A stretch of DNA of 33,507 nt. Origin: Flavobacteriaceae bacterium (lineage in GTDB: Bacteria > Bacteroidota > Bacteroidia > Flavobacteriales > Flavobacteriaceae). The stretch is taken from positions 1 through 33,507 of the forward strand of contig JAUWLK010000002.1 in assembly GCA_030613745.1 (NCBI GenBank), written 5' to 3'. The position numbers and the translations under genes were made by a program. A model generated the notes under the pieces. The model saw only the letters and a program-made list of their open reading frames with translations, made no database searches and was not told the origin of the DNA. Positions 19,933-29,290 of this stretch are shown in pieces (positions within the stretch are counted from its first letter, which is position 1; each line of letters begins with the position of its first letter).

Positions 19933-20814
19933 TTATAACATCTTTAAATTATTAATTTCTTGTTGTGTTAAATGCCTCCATACTCCTCTAGATAAGTTCT
20001 TTTTGGTAAGTCCTGCAAAAATTACTCTATCTAATTTAATTACATTATAGTCGAAATGCTCAAAAACTCGTCGAACAATTCGATTTCTTCCAGAATGAAT
20101 TTCAATACCAATTTCATTTTTTGGTTTATTTTCTATATAAGATACTTTATCGATAAATACCATTTTACCATCTAATACAAAATTTTCTGAAATTTTTTGT
20201 AAATCACGCATAGCTAATTTTTTATCTAAAGTAACATGGTATAATTTCTTTACCTGATGTTTAGGATGTGTCAATTTTTTAGCGATTTCTCCATCATTAG
20301 TAAATAATAATAAACCAGTTGTTCCTCTGTCTAATCTACCTACCGGATAAATACGTTCTTTAGTTGCAGTTTGGATCAATTCCATTACTGTTTTTCTGCC
20401 TCTTTCATCATCCATTGTGGTTATGAAATTTTTAGGCTTATTTAATAATACATATCTTTTAGATTCAGGTGAAATTAAAGCATCATCAAATCGAACTTCA
20501 TCGTCTGGTTTAACTTTATAACCCATTTCGGTTATAATTTTACCGTTAACACTAGCGCTTCCGGATTTTATAAATTTATCAGCTTCTCTTCGTGAGCAAA
20601 TTCCTGAATTAGCAATGTATTTGTTTAAACGAATTTCATCACTTTTTTTATTTTCTATAGAAGTAGAAGGTTTTACTTTATAATTTTTAAGCTTTTGCGG
20701 ATGTGGTCTAAAATTTTTATCCTTTGTATTACCTGAAGCTCGTTTTGGTTTTTTGGTTTTTGAATTTCCTTTTTTGTCTTGTCGTCCTCTCGACGAGAAT
20801 TTATTTGTAGTCAT
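19933..20814 (-). CDS. RsuA/RluB-family pseudouridine synthase with basic N-terminal extension and S4 domain
   Basis: S4: 'IRLNKYIANSGICSRREADKFIKSGSASVNGK'; catalytic 'YPVGRLDRGTTGLLLFTNDGE'; 'SGRNRIVRRVFEHF'. Confidence 0.92.
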   Translation of the reverse strand: MTTNKFSSRGRQDKKGNSKTKKPKRASGNTKDKNFRPHPQKLKNYKVKPSTSIENKKSDEIRLNKYIANSGICSRREADKFIKSGSASVNGKIITEMGYKVKPDDEVRFDDALISPESKRYVLLNKPKNFITTMDDERGRKTVMELIQTATKERIYPVGRLDRGTTGLLLFTNDGEIAKKLTHPKHQVKKLYHVTLDKKLAMRDLQKISENFVLDGKMVFIDKVSYIENKPKNEIGIEIHSGRNRIVRRVFEHFDYNVIKLDRVIFAGLTKKNLSRGVWRHLTQQEINNLKML

Positions 20815-20830
20815 TTATTAAAATTTTTTG

Positions 20831-20838
20831 CAAAAGTA
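20831..20838 (-). promoter_or_regulatory. -7 element TACTTTTG upstream of the pseudouridine synthase gene
   Basis: Exact TAnnTTTG on the minus strand (plus strand CAAAAGTA 20831-20838), ~17 bp before the ATG at 20814. Confidence 0.5.
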
Positions 20839-20878
20839 CAAAAACCTTTCAATATCAAAATGTTAATACCAGCTTTAA

Positions 20879-21832
20879 TTATTGAGTTGCTGCATTAAGA
20901 ATTTTTTGAATTATGACAGAAGTATCAATTAGCATTAAACTTAAAACACCAATTAAGATAATTAATTTAATAATATTATGTAAAATCAAGTAGTTTTTTT
21001 TGGTATTTGCTTTCCAAAGTAAAACAGTAAAGATTGTAAGGGCAAATCCAACAAAATAAAAATAGTATTTCATCATTCCAATTTCTGGATATTTCCATAA
21101 AAAATAAATTGGATCAATTGTAAAAACAACTAAAATTGTAATCAATAATTTAGTGAAATACTCCCCATACTTTACAGGAATTGTTTTATAATTTTGAGCT
21201 ATATCACCTTTAATATTTTCTAAATCCTTAACGAGTTCTCTTATCATTAGTATAAAAAACAAAAATGCTGCATGCGTAAAAATGATGGTTGAAAAATTTT
21301 TATAATAAATAAAAATTGCAAAAAATGGTAAGAGAGCTAAAATTGCAGCTGAAAATAACCCGGTTAACGGATATTTTTTTAATTTATGAGAGTATAACCA
21401 AATTAAAAAAATATAAACAGCAAAGAAAAAAGCGGCTCTCCATGAAACCAAAAAGGCAATGCCTACTCCAATAAAATTAAGTAAGAAATAAATATTCAAC
21501 TTTGTTTTTTGTCCAACTATGCTATCAATTTTTGTTTTTATAGGTTTGTTGATAGCATCTTTTTTTACATCATAAAAATTGTTGATAATATATCCTGAGG
21601 CAATTACACAAATTGTAGCCAGAACTATAAAATATAAATCGAGATTAAATAAAACTTCTTTTAATGATATTTCTGGAGAAAAAATAAAGATAGCTGCTAA
21701 GTATTGTGCAAGTACAATAATAAAGATATTATACCCTCTAACAACAGACAGCAGACTTAAAAACTTATAAAAAAAAGAGTACTTTTTAGGTTTTTTGGGT
21801 GTATTTTCTTCAGAAATTTTGAGTAAATCCAT
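20879..21832 (-). CDS. UbiA-family prenyltransferase (geranylgeranylglycerol-phosphate geranylgeranyltransferase-like)
   Basis: Polytopic; Asp motifs 'NNFYDVKKDAINKP' and 'RELVKDLENIKGD'; adjacent to mevalonate-pathway genes. Confidence 0.8.
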   Translation of the reverse strand: MDLLKISEENTPKKPKKYSFFYKFLSLLSVVRGYNIFIIVLAQYLAAIFIFSPEISLKEVLFNLDLYFIVLATICVIASGYIINNFYDVKKDAINKPIKTKIDSIVGQKTKLNIYFLLNFIGVGIAFLVSWRAAFFFAVYIFLIWLYSHKLKKYPLTGLFSAAILALLPFFAIFIYYKNFSTIIFTHAAFLFFILMIRELVKDLENIKGDIAQNYKTIPVKYGEYFTKLLITILVVFTIDPIYFLWKYPEIGMMKYYFYFVGFALTIFTVLLWKANTKKNYLILHNIIKLIILIGVLSLMLIDTSVIIQKILNAATQ

Positions 21833-21846
21833 TTTTATAGGATGGA

Positions 21847-22773
21847 TTAAAATCTGTAAACCAATTCTAGTTTATAATTTTGCAGTACTTTTTTAGCTTT
21901 ATCAAAATCTTCGGTAAAACCTAAAATATATCCACCTCCTCCAGAACCACAAAGTTTTAAGTAATAGTCATTTGTTTCAATACCATGTTGCCAAAGTTGG
22001 TGAAAAGTTTTTGGAATCATCGGTTTGAAATGTTTCAAAACTACTTTTGAAAGTTTTTTTACATTTCCAAATAATGATTTTGAATTACCTTGTAAAAAAT
22101 CGTCAATACAAGCATCAGTAAATCTCGCAAAATCATGGTCAATCATTTTTCTAAACCCTTCATTTTTCATTTTATTCATAAAAATATTAACCATAGGTTG
22201 AGTTTCGCTAGCCATTTCAGAATCTAATAAAAAGACGGCTCCTTTACCATTTTTTTGAGATGGTATACCGGTAGCCTCCAAATTATCTTTTGAGTTGATT
22301 AAAATAGGTAAACTCAAATATGAATTTAAAGGGTCAAGACCAGAGCTTTTTCCGTGAAAAAAAGATTCCATTTGAGAAAAAATCAACTTGAGTTTTAACA
22401 ATTTATCACGAGTTAAATTTTCAAGTATAGTAATTTTATCATTCGCGTATTTATCATATATAGCAGCAACTAAAGCACCTGAACTTCCAACACCATATCC
22501 TTGAGGAATACTGGAATCAAAATACATCCCTTGATTAATATCTTTTTTTAATTCTTCCAATCTTAATTCAAACTCATTAGAGTTTAGATCATTTAAATAA
22601 TTGTAAAAATTATTTAATTTTTGATTAGATAACTTTGCTTTTTCTGATAATTTTTCTGAAATTTTTAAAGCACCTTGAAAAAAATTGTAAGGAATAGCTA
22701 ATCCTTTAGAATCTTTAATAATACCATACTCTCCAAAAAGTAAAATTTTAGCGTAAAATAATGGTCCTTTCAT
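21847..22773 (-). CDS. GHMP kinase, mevalonate kinase-like
   Basis: Start trimmed to M39 (MKGPLFYAKILLFGEYGII); 'PQGYGVGSSGALVAAIYDKY' GHMP motif; 'LCGSGGGGYILGFT' C-terminal motif. Confidence 0.85.
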   Translation of the reverse strand: MKGPLFYAKILLFGEYGIIKDSKGLAIPYNFFQGALKISEKLSEKAKLSNQKLNNFYNYLNDLNSNEFELRLEELKKDINQGMYFDSSIPQGYGVGSSGALVAAIYDKYANDKITILENLTRDKLLKLKLIFSQMESFFHGKSSGLDPLNSYLSLPILINSKDNLEATGIPSQKNGKGAVFLLDSEMASETQPMVNIFMNKMKNEGFRKMIDHDFARFTDACIDDFLQGNSKSLFGNVKKLSKVVLKHFKPMIPKTFHQLWQHGIETNDYYLKLCGSGGGGYILGFTEDFDKAKKVLQNYKLELVYRF

Positions 22774-22806
22774 TTTTTGTCTTTTATTCAGATAACAATT
22801 TGGGTA

Positions 22807-22814
22807 CAAATATA
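22807..22814 (-). promoter_or_regulatory. -7 element TATATTTG upstream of the mevalonate kinase-like gene
   Basis: Exact TAnnTTTG on the minus strand (plus strand CAAATATA), 34 bp upstream of the ATG at 22773; supports the trimmed start. Confidence 0.45.
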
Positions 22815-22892
22815 ATAGAAAATTAATTTGTAACCTTTTATTAAACGACAAGATATACAAAAACTTGTGTAAAGTAAATAAATTCAAACAAT

Positions 22893-23471
22893 CTAATCAT
22901 TTTCAATCATGCCATCATAATAATTTGTTTTCCAAATATCAATTTTTCTGTTAAATACGTATTTACCTTCAGATTTTAATTTACCATTAGGGTAGTAAGT
23001 TTTCCAAAGACCATCTTTTTGCCCTTCTAAGTATATTCCCGTTTCTTTTAATTTTGAATTTTCATAATATTCATTCCATTTTCCTTCAATTTTTCCGTTT
23101 TTATAGGTAGATTTATTTTTTAGTTTCCCGTTTTCATAGAAAACTTGAAGTGTGCCAAATAAAATTCCGTTTTTGTAATTTACAATTTGAAATATATTAC
23201 CATTTTCATGATACCATTTTACAATTCCGTGATAAATTTCAACATTTTTATCTAAAGAAAGACCTTCCATCTGTTTAGCACCAGAGATATAATAATCAGT
23301 AAACAAATATCCATTATCTACTTTGTTGCAATGGCATCTGTAAAAATTTGCTTTATTTTTTGTAGTTTCATTCCAATTGGCGTCAAACCAGATGGTATCT
23401 TTTTGTGCATAAGAAAATGTAAAGGAAAGAATAAACAATAATGTAATAGAAGTGATAATTATTTTTTTCAT
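22893..23471 (-). CDS. MORN-repeat / YwqK-family protein, secreted
   Basis: Signal peptide; repeats 'GIVKWYHENGNIFQIVNYKNGILFGTLQVFYENGKLKNKSTYKNGKIEGKWNEYYENSKLKETGIYLEGQKDGLWKTYYPNGKLKSEGKY'. Confidence 0.85.
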   Translation of the reverse strand: MKKIIITSITLLFILSFTFSYAQKDTIWFDANWNETTKNKANFYRCHCNKVDNGYLFTDYYISGAKQMEGLSLDKNVEIYHGIVKWYHENGNIFQIVNYKNGILFGTLQVFYENGKLKNKSTYKNGKIEGKWNEYYENSKLKETGIYLEGQKDGLWKTYYPNGKLKSEGKYVFNRKIDIWKTNYYDGMIEND

Positions 23472-23610
23472 AATCAGAGAACTTAAAGGTTAAACGAATA
23501 AATAATTTTTATGCAACTTAAAAGTTGTAATAAAAATATATTTGGTTATTTTTCTCTGATTTTATAATTTAATTAAAGAAAATTATCTTTAATTTACATG
23601 GTTTGGTTGA

Positions 23611-24696
23611 TTATTTTTGACTTGCTCCTGCGCCCACAGTATCACAAATATAATGATTATTTTGGCAATATTGAATTAATTCATTTAATATAAAAAGATT
23701 AACTTTTTCTTTTTCCTTTTCAGGAAAGAGTACATGAACATTTGCTCCGGCATCTAAAGTAAAGCAAATATTAGATTTAGTATTTTTTCGATATTCCCAT
23801 ATTTTTTCGATAATTTTTAAAGTATTGGGTTTCATTAAAACAAAATAAGGATTAGAAGTCATCATCATGGCATGAAGTGTTAATGCCTCACTTTCAATTA
23901 AATTAACAAATGCTTTTAAATCGCCAATTTGTAGAATTTCTTTTAGTTTTGATATGTTATCATTAGCCTGATCAAATCGCTGTTGGGCAAAAGGATGATT
24001 GTTCATTAAATTATGACCAATAGTACTTGATACTTGTTTTTCTCCTTTGTCAACCAGTAAAATTGTATCCTGATAGTTATTAAAATTTTTATGAATTTTT
24101 TTCGGAAATTTTATACCATATAAATCAGAACTATTATTGATATTTTTATGTTCTCCCCAAACAACAATTTCACCTTCAATACTTCTGGCAGCACTTCCTG
24201 AACCTAAACGAGCTAAAAAAGAAGCTTTTTTTAATAAATATTCTTGAGTAATTTCTGGATTTAATTCTTTTTCAATACTTATCAAGCACAAAGCCAAAGC
24301 ACTCATACCACTTGCTGAAGAAGCAATTCCACTGCTATGAGGAAAAGAATTTTTAGTTTTGATTACAAAATCGTATTCAGTGATAAACGGAATGTATTTT
24401 TCTATTCTTTTAAAGAATTTTTTAATTTTGGGTTTAAAATTATCTTTAATTTCACCTTCAAAAATTACTTGAATACTATAATCTTTATTAGGTTTTTCTT
24501 TTTTAGAAAATTCTAAAGAGGTTGTTGTATGACAGTTATTTAAAGTAAAACTAATAGAAGCGTTTTTAGGGATTTGCGGTTCGCTTTTCCCCCAATATTT
24601 CACCAAAGCGATATTACTCGGACTTTTCCAAGTAAAAGACCCTTTATTAAGGCTAGATAGATTTGTTTTTTTTAGGATAAAATCTTTTTCAGTCAA
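23611..24696 (-). CDS. Diphosphomevalonate decarboxylase
   Basis: 'SNIALVKYWGKSEPQIPKNASISFTL', 'SFPHSSGIASSASGMSALALCL', 'GSGSAARSIEGEIVVWGEH', 'FTLDAGANVHVLFP'. Confidence 0.93.
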   Translation of the reverse strand: MTEKDFILKKTNLSSLNKGSFTWKSPSNIALVKYWGKSEPQIPKNASISFTLNNCHTTTSLEFSKKEKPNKDYSIQVIFEGEIKDNFKPKIKKFFKRIEKYIPFITEYDFVIKTKNSFPHSSGIASSASGMSALALCLISIEKELNPEITQEYLLKKASFLARLGSGSAARSIEGEIVVWGEHKNINNSSDLYGIKFPKKIHKNFNNYQDTILLVDKGEKQVSSTIGHNLMNNHPFAQQRFDQANDNISKLKEILQIGDLKAFVNLIESEALTLHAMMMTSNPYFVLMKPNTLKIIEKIWEYRKNTKSNICFTLDAGANVHVLFPEKEKEKVNLFILNELIQYCQNNHYICDTVGAGASQK

Positions 24697-24711
24697 AATA
24701 TTGAATTGGAT

Positions 24712-26985
24712 TTAAAACCGCTCACTACCTTTAAGACCAACAACAAAAGCGCCTTCAAAACCTCTTCTTTTGAGGGACTTCATATGTTTTTTAGCTTCAT
24801 AAGAGTTTTTAAATTTTCCGGCAAAATATCTGTTAAAACCATCATCATAGCGATGGTTAAATAAATTGGTTAGTTTGTCGTATTTTTTAGATTGTACGTT
24901 ACCACGAAAAGCTCCAATTTGTACTGTATATGCTACAGTATTATTATCTGGATTAAAGTTATAATTAGTAAATGCTCCTGAATTAGCTATAGACTCACTT
25001 GTGTCAAAATTATCTGAATTTAATATATTGTTTGATTTGATAGTGATAACACCTGAATCATTAGCAACTAAAAATTCTGATCTACGATTTAATTGGTGTT
25101 GATATTCCGTACAACGCACTCCATTAGGGCAGTTTGTAGCTGTTTGTTCTTCACCATATCCTTCACCAGTAATTCTGTTGAGAGTAATACCTTTATCAAC
25201 TAAGTATTGAATAGTTGATTTCGCACGATTATTTGACAATTTCATATTATAGGCGTTTGTGCCTCGACTATCTGCATGTGATCCTACATCAATTGTAATG
25301 TTTGGATATTGCCTCATGATTTCAACAATTTTATCTAATTCAAATTCAGCATCAGATCGTATGTTATATTTATCAAAATCAAAATAAATGGTATTGATGT
25401 TTATCGTATTTTTTTTATCTGCCAATTTTGATTCTCCAACCGTTATATTTTTTTCATCAACCACTATTGATTCATTAGGAGGTAAGCTCATAGATATTTC
25501 AAAGGGAGTTATTTCTTCTAAACCACTTAAAGATTTTATCTCAATCTCCTTTTTTAGATAACCCTCTGAAGATACTACAATCTTATAAGAATTATCATAG
25601 GGTTGATCAAAACTAAATGATGCATCATCTTTGTTCGAGACAACAGTTTGTAACTCGTTACCTTGCTCATCAATCAACACAACAATAGCTCCAGGCAATA
25701 ATTTCTGAGTATTTTGATCTCTAATAACACCTGAAATAACTTGATTATATTCAATTTTTTTATCAACTATTATTGATTCATCGCGACGTAAAGACATAGA
25801 TATTTCTATAGGAGGCAGATCTAAATCATTTAAAGTTTTAATTTCTATTACTTCTGGCAAATAGCCTTCTAATGTCCCAACAATCTTATATGAAGAATCA
25901 CAAGGTTGTTCAAAACTAAATGATGCATCATTTAGATTTGAAATGAAAGATTGTACTTCACTTCCTTGTTCATTAAATAATACCATTTGAACTCCGGGTA
26001 ATATTTCCAGAGTATTTATATCTCTAACAACACCAGAAATTACTTGTTTACATTCAATATGTATTGGAGGTGAAACTGTAAAACTATAAATATCATCATC
26101 GCCTTTACCTCCTTTTCTGTTTGAAGAAAAATATCCTTTATGCTTTGAATCATCAATGATATATGCAAAATCATCTTTTTCACTATTAACAGGGGTTTCT
26201 AAGCTAATAGGTTCAGAAAGGGTATTGTCAAAAATTTTACTGGCAAAAACATCTAATTCGCCATTTCCTGGATGTCCATTTGATGAAAAATATAAAATAT
26301 TATCATCACTCATAAAAGGAAACATTTCCCGCTCTATAGTATTGATTTTAGGACCCAAATTTCTGGGTTCGCTATAAGTACTATCATTATAAATATCAAC
26401 TACATAAATATCCGTTTTACCTATAGATTCAGGTCGGTCAGAAACAAAATACAATTTTGTATCATCTTTGTTTAATGCAGGATGACCCGAAGAAAATTTA
26501 GAGTTATTAAAAGGCAACAGTTTTAAATTAGTCCATTCCCCTTTTTCATTAATGGTAGCTTTGAATATTTGTATATTTCTAGTACTTTTTGTTTTTAGTT
26601 TTTTTGATTTCTTTTTCTTTATATACCAATTAGCACTGAAATATACTGTTTTCATATCCTTGGAAAAAGAAACCATACCTTCATGATACTTTGTATTTAT
26701 ATCTCCGGGCATTTTTTGTTTTTTTATGATTCCACCTTCATCAGTAAGATCTCCAATAAACAAATCCAAGTATGGTTGACCACTTGAATTCTCAACATCT
26801 CTGTTAAATGTAATTCCTAGTTTTGGAGAAGCAAAAACAACTTTACCCTTCCCGAAAAATGCGGTTCCAAAATCAGAATAACTGGTGTTTATTTTTGCGT
26901 TTTTTACAGTATATTCTCCTGGTGTGGTTTGAGAATACAAAAGAGCAGAAATAAATAATAAAATTAAAGTTATAAGTTTTTTCAT
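24712..26985 (-). CDS. OmpA-family envelope protein with PD40 propeller repeats, two tandem CarboxypepD_reg-like repeats, OmpA C-domain and C-terminal SPOR-like domain
   Basis: Start trimmed to M21 (MKKLITLILLFISALLYSQ). 'IYFDFDKYNIRSDAEFELDKIVEIMRQYPNITIDVGSHADSRGTNAYNMKLSNNRAKSTIQYLV' OmpA; 'AYTVQIGAFRGN...GFEGAFVVGLKG' SPOR-like; duplicated QVISGV..LPG modules. Confidence 0.92.
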   Translation of the reverse strand: MKKLITLILLFISALLYSQTTPGEYTVKNAKINTSYSDFGTAFFGKGKVVFASPKLGITFNRDVENSSGQPYLDLFIGDLTDEGGIIKKQKMPGDINTKYHEGMVSFSKDMKTVYFSANWYIKKKKSKKLKTKSTRNIQIFKATINEKGEWTNLKLLPFNNSKFSSGHPALNKDDTKLYFVSDRPESIGKTDIYVVDIYNDSTYSEPRNLGPKINTIEREMFPFMSDDNILYFSSNGHPGNGELDVFASKIFDNTLSEPISLETPVNSEKDDFAYIIDDSKHKGYFSSNRKGGKGDDDIYSFTVSPPIHIECKQVISGVVRDINTLEILPGVQMVLFNEQGSEVQSFISNLNDASFSFEQPCDSSYKIVGTLEGYLPEVIEIKTLNDLDLPPIEISMSLRRDESIIVDKKIEYNQVISGVIRDQNTQKLLPGAIVVLIDEQGNELQTVVSNKDDASFSFDQPYDNSYKIVVSSEGYLKKEIEIKSLSGLEEITPFEISMSLPPNESIVVDEKNITVGESKLADKKNTININTIYFDFDKYNIRSDAEFELDKIVEIMRQYPNITIDVGSHADSRGTNAYNMKLSNNRAKSTIQYLVDKGITLNRITGEGYGEEQTATNCPNGVRCTEYQHQLNRRSEFLVANDSGVITIKSNNILNSDNFDTSESIANSGAFTNYNFNPDNNTVAYTVQIGAFRGNVQSKKYDKLTNLFNHRYDDGFNRYFAGKFKNSYEAKKHMKSLKRRGFEGAFVVGLKGSERF

Positions 26986-27300
26986 TTCATTTTTTTTACA
27001 AAAAAATATTGGATATGAATTTAAATAAAGATGTGTAAAAAACATTGAATTATAATAAAGTTTATAAAATACTTATCAAAACAAAAAGCACTCATATTCA
27101 ATAGTTTAACGAATTTTTTAAATTATTGTGTTTATAAGATTCTAAGATTAGAATTTAAAAAGATTCTATTTGATAAAAAAAATTAAAGACTTTTATAAAT
27201 GAAAAGTTATAATATTATCAAATAGTTTTAGAATTCAATTTGGACTTGCAACTAAAAGAAGGTAAATTAGATATGTGTTTTCTATATTTAAATTTTAAAC

Positions 27301-28017
27301 TTAAACATTATCTAATCTAAATTTAACATCGTTTTTATAGCTTCTACTAATAGGTATTGCTTTATTATTTATTTCGACAAATTCATTTGTAAAAGATTCG
27401 ATTTTATTTACAGAAACAATAAAAGATCTATGGATTCTTAAAAAATCCTTTTTTGGTAGCTTTGCTTCAATACTTGTAATAGTTTCTCGTGTAATTATAG
27501 TTTTATTAGGTAAATGAATTTTTAAATAATCACCTAAACTTTCAATATAATTGACTTCAGAAAAATTAATTTTAATCATTTTTCTGTCAGATCGGACAAA
27601 TATAAAATCACTTTTTTCACGAATCAATTCTTCTTTTTTATCTGAATGAAAAGTGATGTTTTCATCTAAAAATTTATTTACAGCTTGTAATAATCTTTCA
27701 AATGAAATAGGTTTTAATAAATAATCTACAGCTTTTAAATCAAAACCATCAATGGCATATTCTCGATAAGCGGTTGTAAAAATTATTTTAATGTTTTTAT
27801 TGATAGATTTTGCAAAAGAAAGACCAGATATTTCTGGCATATTGATATCTAAAAAGATAAGATCAATGTTGTTTTTATTGATTTCATTAAAAGCTTCTAC
27901 TGCATTTTTACAAGTAGCAACAACCTTAATAGAATCTACCTTGCGCAAATGGTTTTCTAATATTTCACGAGCAATGGGTTCATCGTCAACAATGATACAT
28001 TGAATGGTTTTAGACAT
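27301..28017 (-). CDS. LytTR-family response regulator
   Basis: REC: 'IIVDDEPIAREIL', 'DLIFLDINMPEISG', 'TTAYREYAIDGFDLKAVDYLLKPISFERL'; LytTR: 'IFVRSDRKMIKINFSEVNYIESLGDYLKIHLPNKTIITRETITSIEAKLPKKDFLRIHRSFIVSVNKIESF'. Confidence 0.95.
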   Translation of the reverse strand: MSKTIQCIIVDDEPIAREILENHLRKVDSIKVVATCKNAVEAFNEINKNNIDLIFLDINMPEISGLSFAKSINKNIKIIFTTAYREYAIDGFDLKAVDYLLKPISFERLLQAVNKFLDENITFHSDKKEELIREKSDFIFVRSDRKMIKINFSEVNYIESLGDYLKIHLPNKTIITRETITSIEAKLPKKDFLRIHRSFIVSVNKIESFTNEFVEINNKAIPISRSYKNDVKFRLDNV

Positions 28018-29080
28018 TTTTTAAGTTGTTTAAATTTGAAATAGTTAGATTTACTATATACCAGTTGTCTTTGGATTGAATATCTAATTGATGGTTATTT
28101 TTATAAAGTAAATCTAATCTTTTTTTAATATTTTCTAATCCTATACCAATTTTATTGGATTTCAATTCATTAGTTAAAACACTATTTTTAATTTTAAAAT
28201 TTAATTGATCTTCATCCAAATTTATTTGAATATCCACTTTTAAAAATCCATCAATTAAGTTGCCATGTTTAAAAGCATTTTCAACAAAAGGTATCATTAT
28301 CATAGGTGCTATTTGTTTTTCATCTATAATACTATTGGTTTTAATAGAAACCTTTAAAGTATCTTGAAATCGCATTTTTTCTAATGCAACATATTCTTTA
28401 ATATGCAATACTTCTTCTTTTAAACTTACTTTTGGTTTATCAACTTGGTATAGAATATAATCAAGTAAATTAGAAAGTTTTAAAATTATTTCAGGTGTAT
28501 TTTTTGATTGTTTTAGAGCAAAACCATAAATAGTATTTAAGGTATTGAATAGAAAGTGCGGGTGGATCTGTTTTTTTAAATATTGTAACTCCTGACTTTT
28601 AATTTGTAATTGGGTATCTAATATTTTGTTTAGAAGCTCTTTGTTTTCGGTTTGTGTTTTAAAGTTATGATTCAATAAACTTATAAAACTTACTATAAAG
28701 ACAACTAAATATACTAGTATTAATACAAATACATAATTTCTACTCATAGGAGGCATATTTTGTAATTCCATGTTAGAAAGAAACACAAAACTTCCAAAAA
28801 TTGCAATTAGGATTAAATAGGTTGAAAAAACTAAAGTATAAGCACTGTAAAGAACAAATAGTTTGTATTTTTTAGTAAGTAAATATTTAGGTATCAAATA
28901 GTAAACCACAAAATAAGTGGTAATCATGGTTATTGGTAATAAAAAACTAGAAAACCAAGTTACGTAGTTGGTGTTATTTGAATTATAACTAAAAAAGTAA
29001 ACAAAGAAAAACCACACGCCTATCCAAAATAAAAAATGTAAGGGTATAAACTTTGTTTTATGGACTTGTGAGATATTCAT
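28010..29080 (-). CDS. LytS/YehU-type sensor histidine kinase (His_kinase family)
   Basis: Four hydrophobic segments; 'QYLKKQIHPHFLFNTLNTIYGFA'; 'MIPFVENAFKHG'; 'GIGLENIKKRLDLLY'. Overlaps the regulator gene by 8 bp. Confidence 0.94.
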   Translation of the reverse strand: MNISQVHKTKFIPLHFLFWIGVWFFFVYFFSYNSNNTNYVTWFSSFLLPITMITTYFVVYYLIPKYLLTKKYKLFVLYSAYTLVFSTYLILIAIFGSFVFLSNMELQNMPPMSRNYVFVLILVYLVVFIVSFISLLNHNFKTQTENKELLNKILDTQLQIKSQELQYLKKQIHPHFLFNTLNTIYGFALKQSKNTPEIILKLSNLLDYILYQVDKPKVSLKEEVLHIKEYVALEKMRFQDTLKVSIKTNSIIDEKQIAPMIMIPFVENAFKHGNLIDGFLKVDIQINLDEDQLNFKIKNSVLTNELKSNKIGIGLENIKKRLDLLYKNNHQLDIQSKDNWYIVNLTISNLNNLKNV

Positions 29081-29198
29081 TATTCAAAGATGCTTATTAT
29101 ATTTTAGTTAGCATATTTTTATAGACCAATTACCATTTTAACTTTCTTTTTTACAAGAATTGTCTTCGAAAAGCAATTTATCAGTTAATATAGTCATT

Positions 29199-29229
29199 TA
29201 ACTGATTTAATAATTCATCTATCGCAAAT
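29199..29229 (+). promoter_or_regulatory. Duplicated upstream element, copy 1
   Basis: TAACTGATTTAATAATTCATCTATCGCAAAT; the 16-mer TTCATCTATCGCAAAT starts 77 bp before the ATG at 29291; -7-like TAATATTG at 29255-29262. Confidence 0.75.
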
Positions 29230-29290
29230 CAAATTTTTCAAGGATAGTTTATATTAATATTGTTTTTTATAAACTTTAAACCTATTTATT

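Noticed and set aside
22893-23471. Toxin-antitoxin system (YwqK family antitoxin)
   Set aside because: MORN repeats only; no toxin-like neighbour, and the neighbouring genes are isoprenoid metabolism.
21579-28003. Plus-strand ORFs 21579..21770, 26156..26377 and 27791..28003
   Set aside because: Antisense to UbiA, OmpA-family and LytTR genes respectively; no domain-like content.
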